Source of the DNA: Solibacillus cecembensis
Lineage (GTDB): Bacteria > Bacillota > Bacilli > Bacillales_A > Planococcaceae
DNA length: 64,000 nt
Assembly (NCBI RefSeq): GCF_001439635.1
Contig: NZ_LMBZ01000003.1
Location: 3,835-67,834 of the forward strand
Direction of reading: 5' to 3'
In this document: in pieces, positions 25,115-34,847 of the stretch
Layout of the letters: each line of letters begins with the position of its first letter
Position numbering within the stretch: position 1 is the first letter of the stretch
Notes under the pieces: model-generated
Databases searched by the model: none
What the model saw: the letters and a program-made list of their open reading frames with translations, nothing else
Told to the model about the DNA's origin: nothing
Position numbers and translations under genes: made by a program

Positions 25115-25909
25115 ATGACAGTTTTAACTATTGATCATGTGGCAGTAGGTTATGCAAACTCACTAATTGTAGAGGATTTAAGTGTGTCTATTCCGAAAGG
25201 GAAAATTACGACGATAATTGGGCCAAATGGATGTGGTAAATCAACATTATTAAAAGCGATTTCTAGGGTGTTAAAAACCCAAAGTGGTGCTGTATACCTT
25301 GATGGACGAGCGATTCATCAGTTACAAACGAAGGAAGTTGCAAAACGTATGGCGATTTTACCGCAATCCGCAAATGCACCTGGTGGTTTAACCGTATTCG
25401 AACTGGTGTCATATGGTCGATTCCCGCATCAGGGTGGCTTTGGTACATTAAAAAAAGAAGATTATGAACATATTAATTGGGCAATTTTTGTAACTGGGTT
25501 GAATGAGTTTAAGGATCGTTCTGTTGAAGCGTTATCGGGTGGACAAAGGCAGCGAGTTTGGATTGCGATGGCACTTGCGCAAGGAACTGAAATACTAATT
25601 CTTGATGAGCCGACAACCTATCTGGATTTGGCTCACCAACTGGAAGTTTTGATACTCTTACAACGGTTAAATGAAGAGGAAGGCAGAACAATTGTAATGG
25701 TGCTTCATGACTTAAATCACGCATCTCGATTCTCGCACAATATGATCTCAATGAAGAATGGCACATTGATAAAAGAAGGAAGTCCAGAGGAAGTCATGAC
25801 TTGTCTAAATTTACAAAGTGTATTTAATATCGATGCTAGAATGACAACTTGTCCTTTTAGTAAAAATCCAATATGTCTTTCCTATCAATTAAATCAGAAG
25901 AATGAATGA
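25115..25909 (+). CDS. Iron-siderophore ABC importer, ATPase subunit (FecE/FhuC type)
   Basis: The 264-residue protein powers ferric-siderophore uptake. Walker A is GPNGCGKST (about 37-45), the signature is LSGGQRQR (about 140) and Walker B is ILILDEPT (about 160), with the switch His in VLHDLNH. The Cys-rich C-terminal tail (CPFSKNPIC) is usual in this subfamily. The start is the ATG at 25115, 7 bases after AAAGGAAG. The frame open from 25049 has no site. Two permease genes follow and a Fur box precedes, so the operon is iron-repressed. Confidence 0.92.
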   Translation: MTVLTIDHVAVGYANSLIVEDLSVSIPKGKITTIIGPNGCGKSTLLKAISRVLKTQSGAVYLDGRAIHQLQTKEVAKRMAILPQSANAPGGLTVFELVSYGRFPHQGGFGTLKKEDYEHINWAIFVTGLNEFKDRSVEALSGGQRQRVWIAMALAQGTEILILDEPTTYLDLAHQLEVLILLQRLNEEEGRTIVMVLHDLNHASRFSHNMISMKNGTLIKEGSPEEVMTCLNLQSVFNIDARMTTCPFSKNPICLSYQLNQKNE

Positions 25910-25978
25910 TTTTTTTATCAAAGATCAATACAAGTAGGATACCAGACTAAGTTTAGTTTGGCATGAAGGAGGAAAAGT

Positions 25979-27034
25979 ATGTCTACGCCAGCAGAAGAAT
26001 CTGCAGAAATAGAAACATTAGAAGAAATAAAAAAACATTCGCATCCACTAATAGCTATAGTTATATTGTTTGGAGGTATGACTGCTTTACTTTTTGCAAT
26101 TGGTCTATCCATTTCACTCGGTGCTGCTGACATAAAGCTTGCTACTGTTTGGACCGCTGTGTTTAATTTCAATCCGGAAATCACATCACATCAAATTATT
26201 CGAGATATACGTATGCCACGTGTTCTAGGTGCCGCAATGGTCGGTTCATGTTTTGCGGTAGCTGGTGCACTTATGCAAGGAATGACTCGGAATCCATTAG
26301 CTGACTCTGGTCTATTAGGTTTAAATGCTGGTGCTTCATTTATGCTGGCACTGTGTTTTGCATTTTTTCCTGGACTCCCTTATATGTACTTAATAATGTT
26401 TTCCTTTTTAGGAGCTGGTCTAGGTGTACTCATTGTATACGGTGTAGGTTCACTGTCACGAGGCGGTTTAACACCTATACGTCTTGTACTTGCTGGCGCA
26501 GCAGTTAGCGCTTTGTTAGGTGCACTTAGTGAAGGGATCGCTCTTTACTTTCAAATAGGGCAAGATTTAGCATTTTGGTATGCAGGTGGGGTATCAGGGA
26601 CGAAGTGGATTAATCTTCAAATTATGGCTCCTTGGATTATTGTTGCCATGATAGGAGCTGTGATTCTATCTCGATCTATTACTTTGTTGAGCCTAGGGGA
26701 AGAGGTTGCTATTGGCCTCGGTCAAAAGACAAAAACGATTAAATTGTTTGGCATGATTATAGTGTTAGTTTTGGCTGGTACTGCTGTTTCTGTCGTAGGA
26801 GCTGTAGGTTTTGTAGGGTTAATCGTTCCTCATCTTACTCGTTTTTTAATAGGTCATGATTACCGCTGGATTATTCCTTGTTCGATTGTCCTCGGAGGTC
26901 TGTTAGTTGTACTAGCGGATTTAGCTGCAAGAATGATTAATCCTCCTTATGAAACACCAATTGGCGCATTAATTGCATTAATCGGGGTTCCATTCTTCCT
27001 TTATCTCGCAAGAAAGGGAGGCAAAGAACTATGA
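25979..27034 (+). CDS. FecCD-family siderophore permease 1
   Basis: The 351-residue membrane protein has about nine or ten helices. Family motifs are RMPRVLGAAMVGSCFAVAGALMQGMTRNPLADSGLLG, GAVGFVGLIVPHLTR and a late YETPIGALIALIGVPFF. It forms the channel together with permease 2. AAGGAGG precedes the ATG, and the stop overlaps the next start by 4 bases (ATGA), which suggests coupled translation. Confidence 0.92.
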   Translation: MSTPAEESAEIETLEEIKKHSHPLIAIVILFGGMTALLFAIGLSISLGAADIKLATVWTAVFNFNPEITSHQIIRDIRMPRVLGAAMVGSCFAVAGALMQGMTRNPLADSGLLGLNAGASFMLALCFAFFPGLPYMYLIMFSFLGAGLGVLIVYGVGSLSRGGLTPIRLVLAGAAVSALLGALSEGIALYFQIGQDLAFWYAGGVSGTKWINLQIMAPWIIVAMIGAVILSRSITLLSLGEEVAIGLGQKTKTIKLFGMIIVLVLAGTAVSVVGAVGFVGLIVPHLTRFLIGHDYRWIIPCSIVLGGLLVVLADLAARMINPPYETPIGALIALIGVPFFLYLARKGGKEL

Positions 27035-28068
27035 AAGAACAAACGTATATGACAAATAGCCAGCGAAAGTCAATGAGGAAAAATCTTTTTATTATCGGCA
27101 TTCTTTGTTTGCTCATTGTCATAGTTTTTATGATTAGCATGAATACAGGCTTTATTAGATTATCACCATTAGAAGTCATCCAAACACTATTTGGATCTGG
27201 AACTGAAAAGCAGCATCTTATTTTATTTGAATTTAGATTGCCGCGAATAATAATTGCAGTATTAGTTGGTATGGGACTTGCAGTATCTGGATGTGTTTTA
27301 CAGGGAATATCACAGAATGCATTGGCGGACCCTGGAATTCTAGGGATTAATGCTGGAGCGGGATTAGCTGTTATGCTTTTCATCTCTTTTTTTCCATCAA
27401 CTACCGCAGTGCCAGTATTTTTACTTCCGATATTGGCATTCACAGGTGCAGGCATAACAGCGATAATCATTTATGCATTATCTTATAAACGTAATGAAGG
27501 AATTTCACCTATGAGATTAATACTGACGGGTGTGGCGATTGCAGCAGGAATTAGTTCTGCCATGATTGTTTTAACGCTTCGTCTAAGTCCAGATAATTAT
27601 CAATTTGTCGCGACTTGGTTAGCTGGTAGTATTTGGGGATCGAATTGGAAATTTGTCCTTTCCTTGTTGCCATGGATTGTTGTTTTAATTCCATTTATTT
27701 TTTCAAAAGCACGAGTATTAAATGTATTAAATTTAGGTGATTTAACTGCTACAGGACTAGGGGCATCTATTGAAAAAGAGAGACGTGTGTTACTCGCTGC
27801 AGCAGTTGGATTAGCAGGAGCTAGTGTATCCATTAGTGGTGGCATTGGCTTTGTCGGACTTATTGGACCGCATTTAGCTCGCCAATTAGTTGGTTCTAGA
27901 CATCAATATGTAATACCAACTGCAGCTTTAACTGGAGGTCTTTTAGTTCTTATTGCCGATACTATTGGTCGTTGGATTTTGCAGCCTTCAGAAATACCAG
28001 CAGGAATTGTAGTCGCAGTTATAGGAGCACCGTATTTCCTATATTTATTAACCAGAATAAAAGATTAG
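27031..28068 (+). CDS. FecCD-family siderophore permease 2
   Basis: The 345-residue partner permease carries FRLPRIIIAVLVGMGLAVSGCVLQGISQNALADPGILG and GIGFVGLIGPHLARQLVG motifs. With permease 1 and the ATPase it makes a standard heterodimeric importer. The substrate-binding protein expected next to it is missing: only its last 25 codons remain at 28082-28159. Binding lipoproteins further along the locus (31974 or 34848) may serve this importer. Confidence 0.92.
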   Translation: MKEQTYMTNSQRKSMRKNLFIIGILCLLIVIVFMISMNTGFIRLSPLEVIQTLFGSGTEKQHLILFEFRLPRIIIAVLVGMGLAVSGCVLQGISQNALADPGILGINAGAGLAVMLFISFFPSTTAVPVFLLPILAFTGAGITAIIIYALSYKRNEGISPMRLILTGVAIAAGISSAMIVLTLRLSPDNYQFVATWLAGSIWGSNWKFVLSLLPWIVVLIPFIFSKARVLNVLNLGDLTATGLGASIEKERRVLLAAAVGLAGASVSISGGIGFVGLIGPHLARQLVGSRHQYVIPTAALTGGLLVLIADTIGRWILQPSEIPAGIVVAVIGAPYFLYLLTRIKD

Positions 28069-28081
28069 AAGTTTAAAGAAG

Positions 28082-28159
28082 CATAGACCACAATCATATG
28101 ATCCTATTGCTGTAATTGCTCAAACTGGTGAAGTTGACGGTATGTTTGGTGCAAAGTAG
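28082..28159 (+). pseudogene. Last codons of a lost siderophore-binding protein gene
   Basis: The frame reads HRPQSYDPIAVIAQTGEVDG and five more residues before a stop. It matches the C-terminus of FecB-type binding proteins, for example YYDPIAVLAQVEELTTWL in the intact lipoprotein at 31974-32957. It lies 13 bases after the permease 2 stop, where the binding-protein gene normally follows. This looks like a deletion that spared only the gene end. Confidence 0.65.
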
Positions 28160-28211
28160 ATCGTGGAAATAAAAGTTAATCAAAAATGGTTTTAAATAGA
28201 ATGCTTAAGTA

Positions 28212-28258
28212 AGAGACTGAATCTGAATCTTTATAGATGTAAGATAAAGTCTCTTTTT
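28212..28258 (+). terminator. Terminator of the importer operon
   Basis: AGAGACT pairs with AGTCTCT, with a smaller ATCT/AGAT hairpin inside the loop, and six T residues follow. Confidence 0.7.
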
Positions 28259-28367
28259 TGTATATTTACATACTAATACCATCAGAATAAATCCTTGAAT
28301 TTGTACAAAGAAACTCTGGATTTTGTCCATTTATTTGAAATAGGGTAATATGTTAAACTGAAATAAA

Positions 28368-28382
28368 TGAGAATGATTATCA
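28368..28382 (+). promoter_or_regulatory. Fur box before the exporter-fold ABC gene
   Basis: TGAGAATGATTATCA has one mismatch to the 7-1-7 Fur consensus. It lies about 100 bases before the ABC gene. Confidence 0.82.
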
Positions 28383-28479
28383 ATTTCGATAGGGGGTTAA
28401 TTCTGTTAATTAGGTAAGTGGTATCTTTCAATGAAAGATTTCAGAATGTAGAAAATAATACTTCTACAAACTTTTAGGA

Positions 28480-30207
28480 GTGTGGTTGAGATTGTTAAAG
28501 CGATTCTTTTCTTACTATCAGCCATATAAAGGGCTATTTATTCTAGACTTTTCCTGCGCGATTATAGCTGCTGTATTGGAGCTTGCTTTCCCACTAGCGG
28601 TTAATCGTGTAGTGGATGATTTATTACCTAGTTCAAATTGGAATTGGATTTTGTGGGGATGTCTTACGTTATTTGGGATATATATTATTAGTTCAGCCCT
28701 CCATTATGTCGTAACTTATTGGGGACATAAACTTGGGATTAGTATTGAAACGGATATGCGTAAAGAGTTATTTACTCATGTGCAGAAGCTATCGTTCCGC
28801 TTTTTTGATAACAATAAAACTGGACATTTAGTTTCAAGAATGACTAATGATTTAATGGATATCGGTGAAATTGCACATCATGGACCTGAAGATTTGTTTA
28901 TCGCTATTATGACGCTCACAGGTGCATTTGCTTTAATGTTTTCAATTAATCCGCAATTGGCCGTTCTTACATTTATTATTGTTCCACTAATTATTTGTTT
29001 ATCCCTATATTTCAGTAAAAAGATGACGCTAGCATTTAATCGTTTTTTTGCAGATATCGCTGATTTTAATGCACGTGTAGAAAATAATGTGAGTGGTATG
29101 CGAGTTGTTCAAGCATTTGTGAATGAAGAACATGAAATTGCTCAATTCAATGAAAATAATAATCGATTTCGTAAGTCAAAGTTAGTAGCTTATAGAATTA
29201 TGGCTTGGAATTCATCTGTTAGTTATATTCTTATGAAGGTCGTAACTTTGTTTGTTCTACTATGCGGGACTTGGTTCGTTATTAATAAACAAATGTCATA
29301 CGGAGAGTTTATTGCTTTTGTTCTCTTATCAAATGTATTTTTAGGCCCTATTCAACAAATCAATTCTGTAATTGAAATGTACCCAAAAGGAATTGCGGGC
29401 TTTAAGCGTTATATTGAAATGCTTGAGACAGCACCAGATGTAGCAGATGCTCCGGGTGCAATTAATGTTCAACATTTAAAAGGAAATATAGAGTACCAAG
29501 GTGTTTCGTTTAGTTATGAAGGCAAGGAAAATGTTTTGGATAACATTAACTTAAAGGTCCGTGCAGGTGAAACAGTAGCCCTTGTTGGACCATCGGGTGC
29601 AGGAAAAACGACTATTTGTAGTCTTTTACCTCGTTTTTATGATGTTAACAGCGGATCATTAATGATTGATGGTATTGATACTCGACAAATGACTCTTGAA
29701 TCACTTCGCTCCCAAATTGGAATTGTACAACAGGATGTATTCCTTTTTGACGGAACGATTCGAGAAAATATAGCTTACGGTAAACTCAGTGCTTCAGATG
29801 AAGAGATATGGGAAGCTGCAAGAAGAGCTCAGTTAGAAGACATTATTCTTTCTCAATCAGAAGGGATGGACACATTGATTGGAGAACGTGGCGTCAAACT
29901 GTCAGGTGGTCAAAAACAACGTCTTTCTATTGCTCGCATGTTTCTTAAAAATCCATCCATTCTTATTTTAGATGAAGCAACATCTGCGCTTGATACTGAA
30001 ACAGAAGTAGCAATTCAACAGGCTCTAACAAAATTATCACAAGGACGTACTACCCTTGTTATAGCGCATCGATTAGCAACGATTAAAAATGCAGATCGCA
30101 TTGTAGTCGTGACGGAGGATGGCATAGTAGAGCAAGGAAATCATGAAGAGTTATTAGCTTTAAAAGGGGCATATAGAAAACTTCACCTTGCTCAATTTGG
30201 GGCCTAA
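28480..30207 (+). CDS. Exporter-fold ABC transporter (fused membrane and ATPase domains)
   Basis: The 575-residue half-transporter probably works as a homodimer. Six membrane helices occupy residues 1-310, and the ATPase domain begins near 330. Walker A is GPSGAGKTT (about 372), the Q-loop reads IVQQDVFLF, the signature is LSGGQKQR (about 478) and Walker B is ILILDEATSALD. It is similar to multidrug/lipid exporters. Start: a GTG at 28480 directly follows AGGA, and in-frame TTG codons at 28486 or 28492 are alternatives. Its Fur box and neighbours suggest export of a siderophore, or, like mycobacterial IrtAB, uptake of a ferri-siderophore with the reductase encoded next. Confidence 0.85.
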   Translation: MWLRLLKRFFSYYQPYKGLFILDFSCAIIAAVLELAFPLAVNRVVDDLLPSSNWNWILWGCLTLFGIYIISSALHYVVTYWGHKLGISIETDMRKELFTHVQKLSFRFFDNNKTGHLVSRMTNDLMDIGEIAHHGPEDLFIAIMTLTGAFALMFSINPQLAVLTFIIVPLIICLSLYFSKKMTLAFNRFFADIADFNARVENNVSGMRVVQAFVNEEHEIAQFNENNNRFRKSKLVAYRIMAWNSSVSYILMKVVTLFVLLCGTWFVINKQMSYGEFIAFVLLSNVFLGPIQQINSVIEMYPKGIAGFKRYIEMLETAPDVADAPGAINVQHLKGNIEYQGVSFSYEGKENVLDNINLKVRAGETVALVGPSGAGKTTICSLLPRFYDVNSGSLMIDGIDTRQMTLESLRSQIGIVQQDVFLFDGTIRENIAYGKLSASDEEIWEAARRAQLEDIILSQSEGMDTLIGERGVKLSGGQKQRLSIARMFLKNPSILILDEATSALDTETEVAIQQALTKLSQGRTTLVIAHRLATIKNADRIVVVTEDGIVEQGNHEELLALKGAYRKLHLAQFGA

Positions 30208-30246
30208 TTGAAAAAATAGATAAGTTGTTTGGAGGAATAGAACATA

Positions 30247-31299
30247 ATGGAAGAATTAGAATTATACGATGTAACCATTATTGGTGGTGGCCCAGCAGGT
30301 ATGTATACTGCTTTTTATAGTGGAATGCGTGATTTAAAAACGAAAATTATTGAATGTGGACCAAAGCTAGGAGGAAGAATGCTCATTTATCCTGAAAAAA
30401 TGATTTGGGATGTTGGTGGGGTAACCCCGATTAAAGGGGAACAATTAATCTCTCAGCTTGAAGAACAAGCAAATACTTTCGATGCAACTATTGTATTAAA
30501 TCAACAAGTCGTGGGATTGGAAAGATTAGAGGATGAAACATTTATTTTGACTACAGCTTCTGGAGAAAAGCATTATTCCAAGACTGTTATTTTAGCTGTA
30601 GGTTATGGCGTTTTAACTATGCAAAAGCTAGAAATCGAGGGTGCAGACCGTTATGAAGTTACAAACTTACATTATACAGTACAAGAACTTGAGGTTTTTC
30701 GTGACAAACACGTATTGATCTCTGGTGGGGGAAACTCAGCAGTAGACTGGGCAAATGAACTTGAAAGGATAGCAGCAAGTGTAATAGTCGTTCACCGACG
30801 TGATGAATTTGGTGGACATGAGAAGAATGTTCTTAAAATGAGAGAGTCTTCAGTAGATGTGCGTACTCCTTATGAAGTAGTCCAGTTACATGGAAATGGG
30901 GATTCCATAAACCATGTGTCTATTTCCCACATTGAGACAGGTGAAGTTGAGAAAATCAGAGTGGACGCAGTCATCGTTAATCATGGCCTGAAATGTGATT
31001 ATGGTCCTTTAGTTGAATGGGGTTTGGAAATGAAAAATGATGTAGCTGTTGTGAATAACAAACGAGAAACTAACATACCTGGTATTTATGGTGCAGGAGA
31101 TTTCATCGACCATGAAAGCAAGGTAAGGTTGATCGCTGGTGCATTTACAGATGGAGTTCTTGCTCTCAATAGTGCAAAGTTATATATTGAACCAGACGCA
31201 CCGAAAGTGGCGTACGTATCCTCACATAATATCAGGTTTAAAGAAAAGAATAAAAAATTTGGTTTGAATGACAACAACTATAGAGAAGTAAGAGGTTAA
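30247..31299 (+). CDS. Ferredoxin/flavodoxin-NADP reductase-like flavoprotein (type 2, YumC-like)
   Basis: The 350-residue FAD protein is related to thioredoxin reductase. The FAD-binding site is [12 protein letters not shown] (residues 8-19), the NADPH site is [14 protein letters not shown] (about 156-169), and the second FAD motif is GIYGAGDF (about 278). It lacks the CxxC active site of thioredoxin reductase, as expected for ferredoxin-NADP reductases of the YumC type. In an iron operon it probably supplies electrons to release Fe2+ from siderophores or to recharge a ferredoxin. GGAGGAAT precedes the ATG, 39 bases after the ABC gene. Confidence 0.85.
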   Translation: MEELELYDVTIIGGGPAGMYTAFYSGMRDLKTKIIECGPKLGGRMLIYPEKMIWDVGGVTPIKGEQLISQLEEQANTFDATIVLNQQVVGLERLEDETFILTTASGEKHYSKTVILAVGYGVLTMQKLEIEGADRYEVTNLHYTVQELEVFRDKHVLISGGGNSAVDWANELERIAASVIVVHRRDEFGGHEKNVLKMRESSVDVRTPYEVVQLHGNGDSINHVSISHIETGEVEKIRVDAVIVNHGLKCDYGPLVEWGLEMKNDVAVVNNKRETNIPGIYGAGDFIDHESKVRLIAGAFTDGVLALNSAKLYIEPDAPKVAYVSSHNIRFKEKNKKFGLNDNNYREVRG

Positions 31300-31395
31300 C
31301 AGAGAGTTGGTGACCGCTTTATGGTTATAGAACAAAAGCCATTCCTTTTAGAAGTAATAGAAATTGTTCTCATACGAAGGCAGAGAGTATAAATT

Positions 31396-31869
31396 TTGAG
31401 GGGAGTATGGATTAAGGATTACGATAAATTGGTTTGGATCTTTAATCAGAAACAAGATTGTCAGCTTGTAGAAAGAGGAACGGCTATTGTATGGGAAATT
31501 GGCACAAACTCGGCTTTCTGCATCAATAGTAGTCATGGTAGAGGTAGTCAAATTTTGTATGAAGACATCGGATTTAGTCTCCCAGTCTCCCTACTTAATC
31601 ATGGTATTGCAAATAGGGGCTACATTGAGATGGAAATCGAAGCTATTAAAGACTATCCTGCTGATTATATCTTTATTACGGGAATGCCTTCAAATCCAGA
31701 GGGGGTGGAACGTATGAACCGTCTATTTCAGTCTTACTCATGGAGGAATATGAAAGCATTCAGAGAAAATAAAGTCTATTTAATAGATAAACCAGATTTA
31801 TTCTACGGTTACGACCCGTTATCGTCTCAAGCTCAGGTACATGAACTAATGAGATTGTTAACATCATAA
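31396..31869 (+). pseudogene. C-terminal lobe of a siderophore-binding protein, N-terminal part missing
   Basis: The 157-residue frame starts abruptly at the linker helix (WIKDYDKLVWIF) of a FecB-type binding protein. It then runs through AIVWEIGTNSAFC, a YPADYIFITG strand and the typical end KVYLIDKPDLFYGYDPLSSQ with an HELMRLL tail. There is no signal peptide, no lipobox and no N-terminal lobe, so it cannot bind a ligand in the normal way. It may be the end of a second AraC-binding-protein fusion. A short product could start at the TTG at 31396. Confidence 0.7.
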
Positions 31870-31934
31870 ATATGTATGGGGAGAAATCACATTACTGCAT
31901 AGACACATTTAGAAAGACATCTTACAATAACGAA

Positions 31935-31949
31935 TGAGAATGATTATCA
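31935..31949 (+). promoter_or_regulatory. Fur box before the binding lipoprotein gene
   Basis: TGAGAATGATTATCA is identical to the box at 28368-28382. It ends 24 bases before the start codon, so Fur binding would also block the early transcript region. Confidence 0.85.
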
Positions 31950-31973
31950 CTATGTCATATGGAGGTTTTTCAG

Positions 31974-32957
31974 TTGCATTTACAACAAGACAATATTAAA
32001 AAGAAGATAAGCTTAGTTTTCCCCATGTTACTAGCTCTAATTCTACTACTTTCCGCTTGTGGAGAGACGACTACAGCTTTGGATAGTAAGAAAGAAGAAG
32101 TAACCGAGAATACAGGCACTACCACTGATAACAAAGTGAAAATGATCACCACAGTAAACGGAGAGATTGAAATTCCCGTTAATCCCCAGCGTATAGTAGC
32201 AGAAGAATACTTGGGGAGTCTTATTGCCTTGGATATTATTCCTGTGGGAGCCCCAGAACTGACAATCAAAAACTACTATTTCAAAGATGGACTTACGGGT
32301 GTATCAGATATAGGGGTATATGGTAATCCATCCGTAGAAAATATCCTTGCCCTTAGTCCAGATCTCATTATTACAGGAAATGGCGACAATTACGAAATGC
32401 TAAGTAAAATAGCACCTACTGTTGTTATTCCCTATGGTGAATTAAAAGGAGTTCATGAGGAGCTAACCTATTTTGGTAACCTACTTGATAAGCAGGAGGA
32501 AGCGAAGGCCTGGCTATTAGAATACGATACACAAATTGCGGATGCCAAGGCAAAGGTCGATGCTGCAATAGCAGACAGCGCAACCTTTTCAATTATGGAG
32601 GATGGTGGAAAGTCGACATGGGTATATGGTGATAATTTCGGACGTGGTGGACAGCCAATTTATCAGGCTCTTGGACGTAAGCCACCCAATAAGATTGCTG
32701 ATGAAATAATGGAGAAACAATGGGCAGAACTTTCTGAGGAAATGATAGAAGGTTACGCTGGTGATTTTATCATTATGACTTCTAACAATCGAACGGTTGA
32801 AGACTTCAAGGCAGATCCTGTTTGGGGTAGTCTTCCAGCTGTGAAGAATAATCATCTCTATGTTTGGCCAGAAGAACGTTCATGGTATTATGATCCAATT
32901 GCAGTCCTTGCCCAGGTAGAAGAACTAACTACTTGGCTTACCAATCTTAATGAATAG
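31974..32957 (+). CDS. Iron-siderophore-binding lipoprotein 1
   Basis: The 327-residue binding protein has a lipoprotein signal (ISLVFPMLLALILLLSAC) whose Cys would carry the lipid anchor. A two-lobed FecB domain follows, with NPQRIVAEE, SPDLIITG, IAPTVVIPYGE and a closing SWYYDPIAVLAQVEEL. I choose the TTG at 31974 because GGAGG lies 8 bases upstream. An ATG at 31959 overlaps that site. It probably delivers ferri-siderophore to the FecCD importer at 25-28 kb, which lost its own binding protein. Confidence 0.88.
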   Translation: MHLQQDNIKKKISLVFPMLLALILLLSACGETTTALDSKKEEVTENTGTTTDNKVKMITTVNGEIEIPVNPQRIVAEEYLGSLIALDIIPVGAPELTIKNYYFKDGLTGVSDIGVYGNPSVENILALSPDLIITGNGDNYEMLSKIAPTVVIPYGELKGVHEELTYFGNLLDKQEEAKAWLLEYDTQIADAKAKVDAAIADSATFSIMEDGGKSTWVYGDNFGRGGQPIYQALGRKPPNKIADEIMEKQWAELSEEMIEGYAGDFIIMTSNNRTVEDFKADPVWGSLPAVKNNHLYVWPEERSWYYDPIAVLAQVEELTTWLTNLNE

Positions 32958-32960
32958 TAA

Positions 32961-32995
32961 AGATGCTCCCATGTTCATGGGAGCATCTATTTTCT
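32961..32995 (+). terminator. Terminator of the binding lipoprotein gene
   Basis: AGATGCTCCCATG and CATGGGAGCATCT form a 13-bp perfect inverted repeat, followed by ATTTTCTTG. Confidence 0.8.
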
Positions 32996-33089
32996 TGTTA
33001 TTTTTCCTCCACTTAAAATTTTTGAGAAACACTTTAGTAAAACCCCATATTTATGGAATTGTATTGTCTCCTAATATCAATAATTAGTA

Positions 33090-34748
33090 TTATTTGCGTT
33101 TCGTGGTGAGTAATCGTGGTAATGCTCCTAGTAATTTTTCTCTTGTAAAGGCATCACTAGAATTCCATTTCGTTGCATCGACTAGATATACATATCCATT
33201 TTTTACAGCTGGAAGATTAGACCACAAAGTACTCTTCATCAGTTCTTCAGTAGCCAATTTAGACTCAGGATTTTCAGAAAGTAGCATAAATATCCGGTCA
33301 CCGGCATAGTCACGTAAAGTATCTATAGCTATTTCCTCGTAGCCTTTTTTATCATCTATTATTTTTTGGATCAATTCTCCTGGTTGGAATCCAAGTGGAT
33401 GATAAAGGGAAGTAGGTAAACCAGTAACTCCCATAACAAATAAGCGAGCACCATGATCAAATATAAAAACGGATGCAGTTTCTCCATTTTTTATTGTGGT
33501 TTGAAGCTTTTGCCACATCATGTTTTCTTTCTTATTGAAATCATCAAGCCAATTTTCTGCTTCTTTTTCTTTTCCTAGCATTTTTCCTAAGATTAAAATA
33601 CGTTCGTTTAACGTTCCCCATGAGTTATGTGTAACCGTTGGAGCTATTTTACAGATTTCTTTATATTGTTGTTCATCAGAATTTGTAAAGATTATTAAAT
33701 CGGGATTTAGTTTAGTAGATTTATCTATATCAATTGGGAAGGCCACATCTTTTACATATGGAACATGATTTTTATAAAAACTATTATCAATATCTTCTTT
33801 GTATCCACCAATTGGCTGTACATCAAAAATTAATAAATCGCCAAATGCTTCCCCATGGTAAATAATTCTACTAGGGAAGGAAGGAATCTCCACTTCGTGA
33901 CCGGTCCAATCTTTTACAGTAACCTTTTGTTTTCTAATACGAGCAAATTGTTTAGGAGGAATGCCTTCGACTTGTTTAAAACGGCGATTAAAATAATATT
34001 CATCATTAAATCCAACCTTTAAGGCAATAGTTCTCAAAGGGTCGTTTGTTCTTTGCAGTAGATCTTTCGCATGCTCTATTCGTAATCTTGTTAAATAATC
34101 AATTGGCTTTTGTCCCGTTATCGTTTGGAAGATAGCGCTATATTGCCACGGTGCAACATTAGCATTTCTAGCCAGTTCGTTAATTGTTAGTTGTTGTTGA
34201 TAGTTTTGATGCATATATTCAATCGTTTGTTCAACTGTATTCGAGACGTCTAAGGGATCTTCTAAATGCTGTTTTTGTTCAAACAACATACAAATCAGCT
34301 CATTGAATAATTCTTGCAGGTGAAAATGAATTTGAATGCCTTCCTGACCCTGTAGATTATATAAGTCTTTAGCAAGACGGTAGAAATGGGAAGATGAATA
34401 GATAGGGAAATCTACATGATCTGAACAGATAGTATCGGTATACAAAACAGGTATTTGATCCTTTATCTGAATAATATTAAATGAAATTTTATAGAAAGAT
34501 AAACTATCTTCTTTCATATCTAACAGTTCCAAAACTGATCCAGGATTAAGTAAAATACTTTTGTATTGTTTTACAAAGTAAGGATTGTCATCAATAGAAA
34601 ATGTTCCATTCCCGTTATCACCAACAATGATTAAAGTATACTGTTGAGTAGTTACTTCTTGAAAGTTCAAACGTTTATAGAAAGTTATGTATTCGATTTG
34701 AGATAAATGAAAAAGTAACGATGAAAAAGGGGGGATTTGTTTAGCCAT
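33090..34748 (-). CDS. AraC-type regulator fused to a siderophore-binding-protein domain (Btr-like)
   Basis: The protein is about 552 residues from the ATG at 34748. An N-terminal cupin-like region precedes two AraC helix-turn-helix units (about 175-275: LTINELARNANVAPWQYSAI and RTIALKVGFNDEYYFNRRFK). From about 290 a full FecB-like domain follows (DWTGHEVEIPSFPSRIIYHG to the YVYLVDATKWNSSDAFTRE end) without a signal peptide, so it acts inside the cell. B. subtilis Btr has the same layout and activates uptake genes when it binds its siderophore. AAAGGAG lies 12 bases before this ATG. A TTG one codon upstream is equally possible. A Fur box overlaps the promoter. Confidence 0.88.
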   Translation of the reverse strand: MAKQIPPFSSLLFHLSQIEYITFYKRLNFQEVTTQQYTLIIVGDNGNGTFSIDDNPYFVKQYKSILLNPGSVLELLDMKEDSLSFYKISFNIIQIKDQIPVLYTDTICSDHVDFPIYSSSHFYRLAKDLYNLQGQEGIQIHFHLQELFNELICMLFEQKQHLEDPLDVSNTVEQTIEYMHQNYQQQLTINELARNANVAPWQYSAIFQTITGQKPIDYLTRLRIEHAKDLLQRTNDPLRTIALKVGFNDEYYFNRRFKQVEGIPPKQFARIRKQKVTVKDWTGHEVEIPSFPSRIIYHGEAFGDLLIFDVQPIGGYKEDIDNSFYKNHVPYVKDVAFPIDIDKSTKLNPDLIIFTNSDEQQYKEICKIAPTVTHNSWGTLNERILILGKMLGKEKEAENWLDDFNKKENMMWQKLQTTIKNGETASVFIFDHGARLFVMGVTGLPTSLYHPLGFQPGELIQKIIDDKKGYEEIAIDTLRDYAGDRIFMLLSENPESKLATEELMKSTLWSNLPAVKNGYVYLVDATKWNSSDAFTREKLLGALPRLLTTKRK

Positions 34749-34774
34749 CAATTTACAACTCTCCTTTATGCAAA

Positions 34775-34789
34775 TGAAAATGATTATCA
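34775..34789 (-). promoter_or_regulatory. Fur box before the AraC-fusion gene
   Basis: On the minus strand it reads TGATAATCATTTTCA, one mismatch from consensus. It ends about 26 bases before the start codon. Confidence 0.82.
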
Positions 34790-34810
34790 ATTAATATTGT
34801 ATACAAGAAA

Positions 34811-34844
34811 AAGAGGCATTTCAACAATAGCTGAAATGCCTCTT
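34811..34844. terminator. Terminator of binding lipoprotein 2
   Basis: AAGAGGCATTTCA and TGAAATGCCTCTT form a perfect 13-bp stem with an 8-base loop, 3 bases after the stop codon of the minus-strand gene. Confidence 0.82.
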
Positions 34845-34847
34845 AAA

